Shown here one piece after another: positions 4,768-5,105 of a stretch of 5,105 nucleotides of DNA. How positions within the stretch are numbered: position 1 is the stretch's first letter; each line of letters begins with the position of its first letter. The position numbers and the translations under genes were made by a program. This DNA is from an uncultured Desulfobacterales bacterium (GTDB taxonomy: Bacteria; Desulfobacterota; Desulfobacteria; Desulfobacterales; UBA11574). The notes beneath the pieces were generated by a model, which was given only the letters and a program-made list of their open reading frames with translations, did not search any database and was not told where the DNA came from. The stretch covers positions 1 to 5,105 of the forward strand of contig CALANC010000246.1 of the NCBI GenBank assembly GCA_937925895.1, read 5' to 3'.

Positions 4768-5105
4768 ATGAAAGCTTTTATAAAAGTTATGAAAGCCCTT
4801 TCAGATCCAAACAGAGTTAAAATATTAAAATTGCTACAACAAAAAATGCTGTGTGTCTGCGAATTACAGTGCGCCCTCGGGATATCGCAGCCAAACGTTT
4901 CGAAACATTTGAAAATATTAGAAGATGCCGGGTTGGTCGAATATGAAAAAGATGGTTTGTGGGTGAATTACTTTCTTTCAGAAGGAAAGGAAAGTCCATA
5001 TGCAGCAAGTTTGTTGGGAAATCTCAAACATTGGCTGGACGATGATCCCGAAGTAAATGAAATAACTGATAAAGTTCCGACGCTTAATCGGGAAGAGATT
5101 TGTCG
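4768..5105 (+). CDS. arsR: ArsR-family metalloid-responsive repressor (partial, runs off the right edge)
   Basis: The first 112 residues of an ArsR/SmtB winged-helix repressor, with no stop before the window ends. The N-terminus has the family opening MKALSDPNRVKILKLL (8-23). Next comes the metalloid motif LCVCEL (28-33) with Cys29 and Cys31, then the DNA-binding helix-turn-helix (ISQPNVSKHLKILEDAGLV, 39-57) and the wing (about 58-71, EKDGLWVNYFL). The CVC motif is that of ArsR proteins sensing As(III)/Sb(III), which dissociate from DNA on binding. The third cysteine is Cys35, one place later than in the classical CVCxxC form, where Gln34 stands instead. Cys112 near the edge could be part of a C-terminal cysteine site. 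The gene has its own strong promoter with overlapping dyads, so autorepression is likely. Its targets, possibly an arsenic efflux, methylation or permease operon, would lie downstream outside the window. The exact inducer is not certain. Confidence 0.88.
   Translation, partial: MKAFIKVMKALSDPNRVKILKLLQQKMLCVCELQCALGISQPNVSKHLKILEDAGLVEYEKDGLWVNYFLSEGKESPYAASLLGNLKHWLDDDPEVNEITDKVPTLNREEIC

Noticed and set aside
4493..5008. Two minus-strand open frames (91 and 63 codons) over the 3' end of the DUF362 gene, the arsR promoter and arsR
   Set aside because: They are antisense to the ferredoxin motifs and to a clear ArsR protein with promoter and ribosome binding site.
1..5105. CRISPR array, insertion sequence, tRNA or integrase attachment site
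   Set aside because: No direct repeat series, transposase-like frame, terminal inverted repeats or cloverleaf-like sequence was seen; almost all of the window is accounted for by coding sequence.

Overview
The window looks like chromosomal DNA from an anaerobic, sulfate-reducer-type bacterium of the Desulfobacterota (former Deltaproteobacteria). Three things point that way: a nickel/cobalt ECF transporter of the M-L-Q-O gene order, a DUF6765-type protein, and a DUF362 protein fused to a two-cluster ferredoxin. Base composition is moderately AT-rich by eye (not counted). Taxonomy is inferred from gene content only.

Layout: (1) Positions 1-2387, plus strand, hold the end of an energy-coupling-factor (ECF) metal importer operon: the C-terminus of the substrate-binding membrane protein (nikM/cbiM), an exported membrane-anchored accessory protein (nikL/cbiL type), the T-component (nikQ/cbiQ) and the ATPase (nikO/cbiO). 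These genes overlap or nearly touch, so they are almost certainly co-transcribed. Having L in place of the small CbiN suggests nickel rather than cobalt, and the ATPase ends in a histidine-rich tail. (2) Positions 2384-3442, minus strand, hold a DUF6765-like protein of unknown function. It converges on nikO so tightly that the two stop codons share a TTAA. Its conserved His/Asp pattern looks like a metal-dependent hydrolase site. (3) Positions 3443-3568 are a short divergent intergenic region with a plausible minus-strand promoter. (4) Positions 3569-4678, plus strand, hold a DUF362 protein with two C-terminal [4Fe-4S] motifs. (5) Positions 4679-4767 hold a strong sigma70-like promoter overlapped by two inverted repeats. 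(6) Positions 4768-5105, plus strand, hold the start of an ArsR-family repressor with the CVC arsenic/antimony-type motif; it runs off the window end.

How they work together: M, L, Q and O form one transporter. M binds Ni2+ (or Co2+), Q couples the membrane part to the ATPase, O hydrolyses ATP, and L is the accessory protein with its body outside the membrane. The ArsR protein probably represses its own promoter and probably a metalloid or thiol-metal response operon beyond the window. The DUF6765 and DUF362 genes have no demonstrable functional link to either neighbour. I see no mobile element, CRISPR array, tRNA or rRNA, and no clear evidence for a wholly new system. The best leads are the DUF6765 protein and the metal-related details of the transporter and the ArsR promoter.
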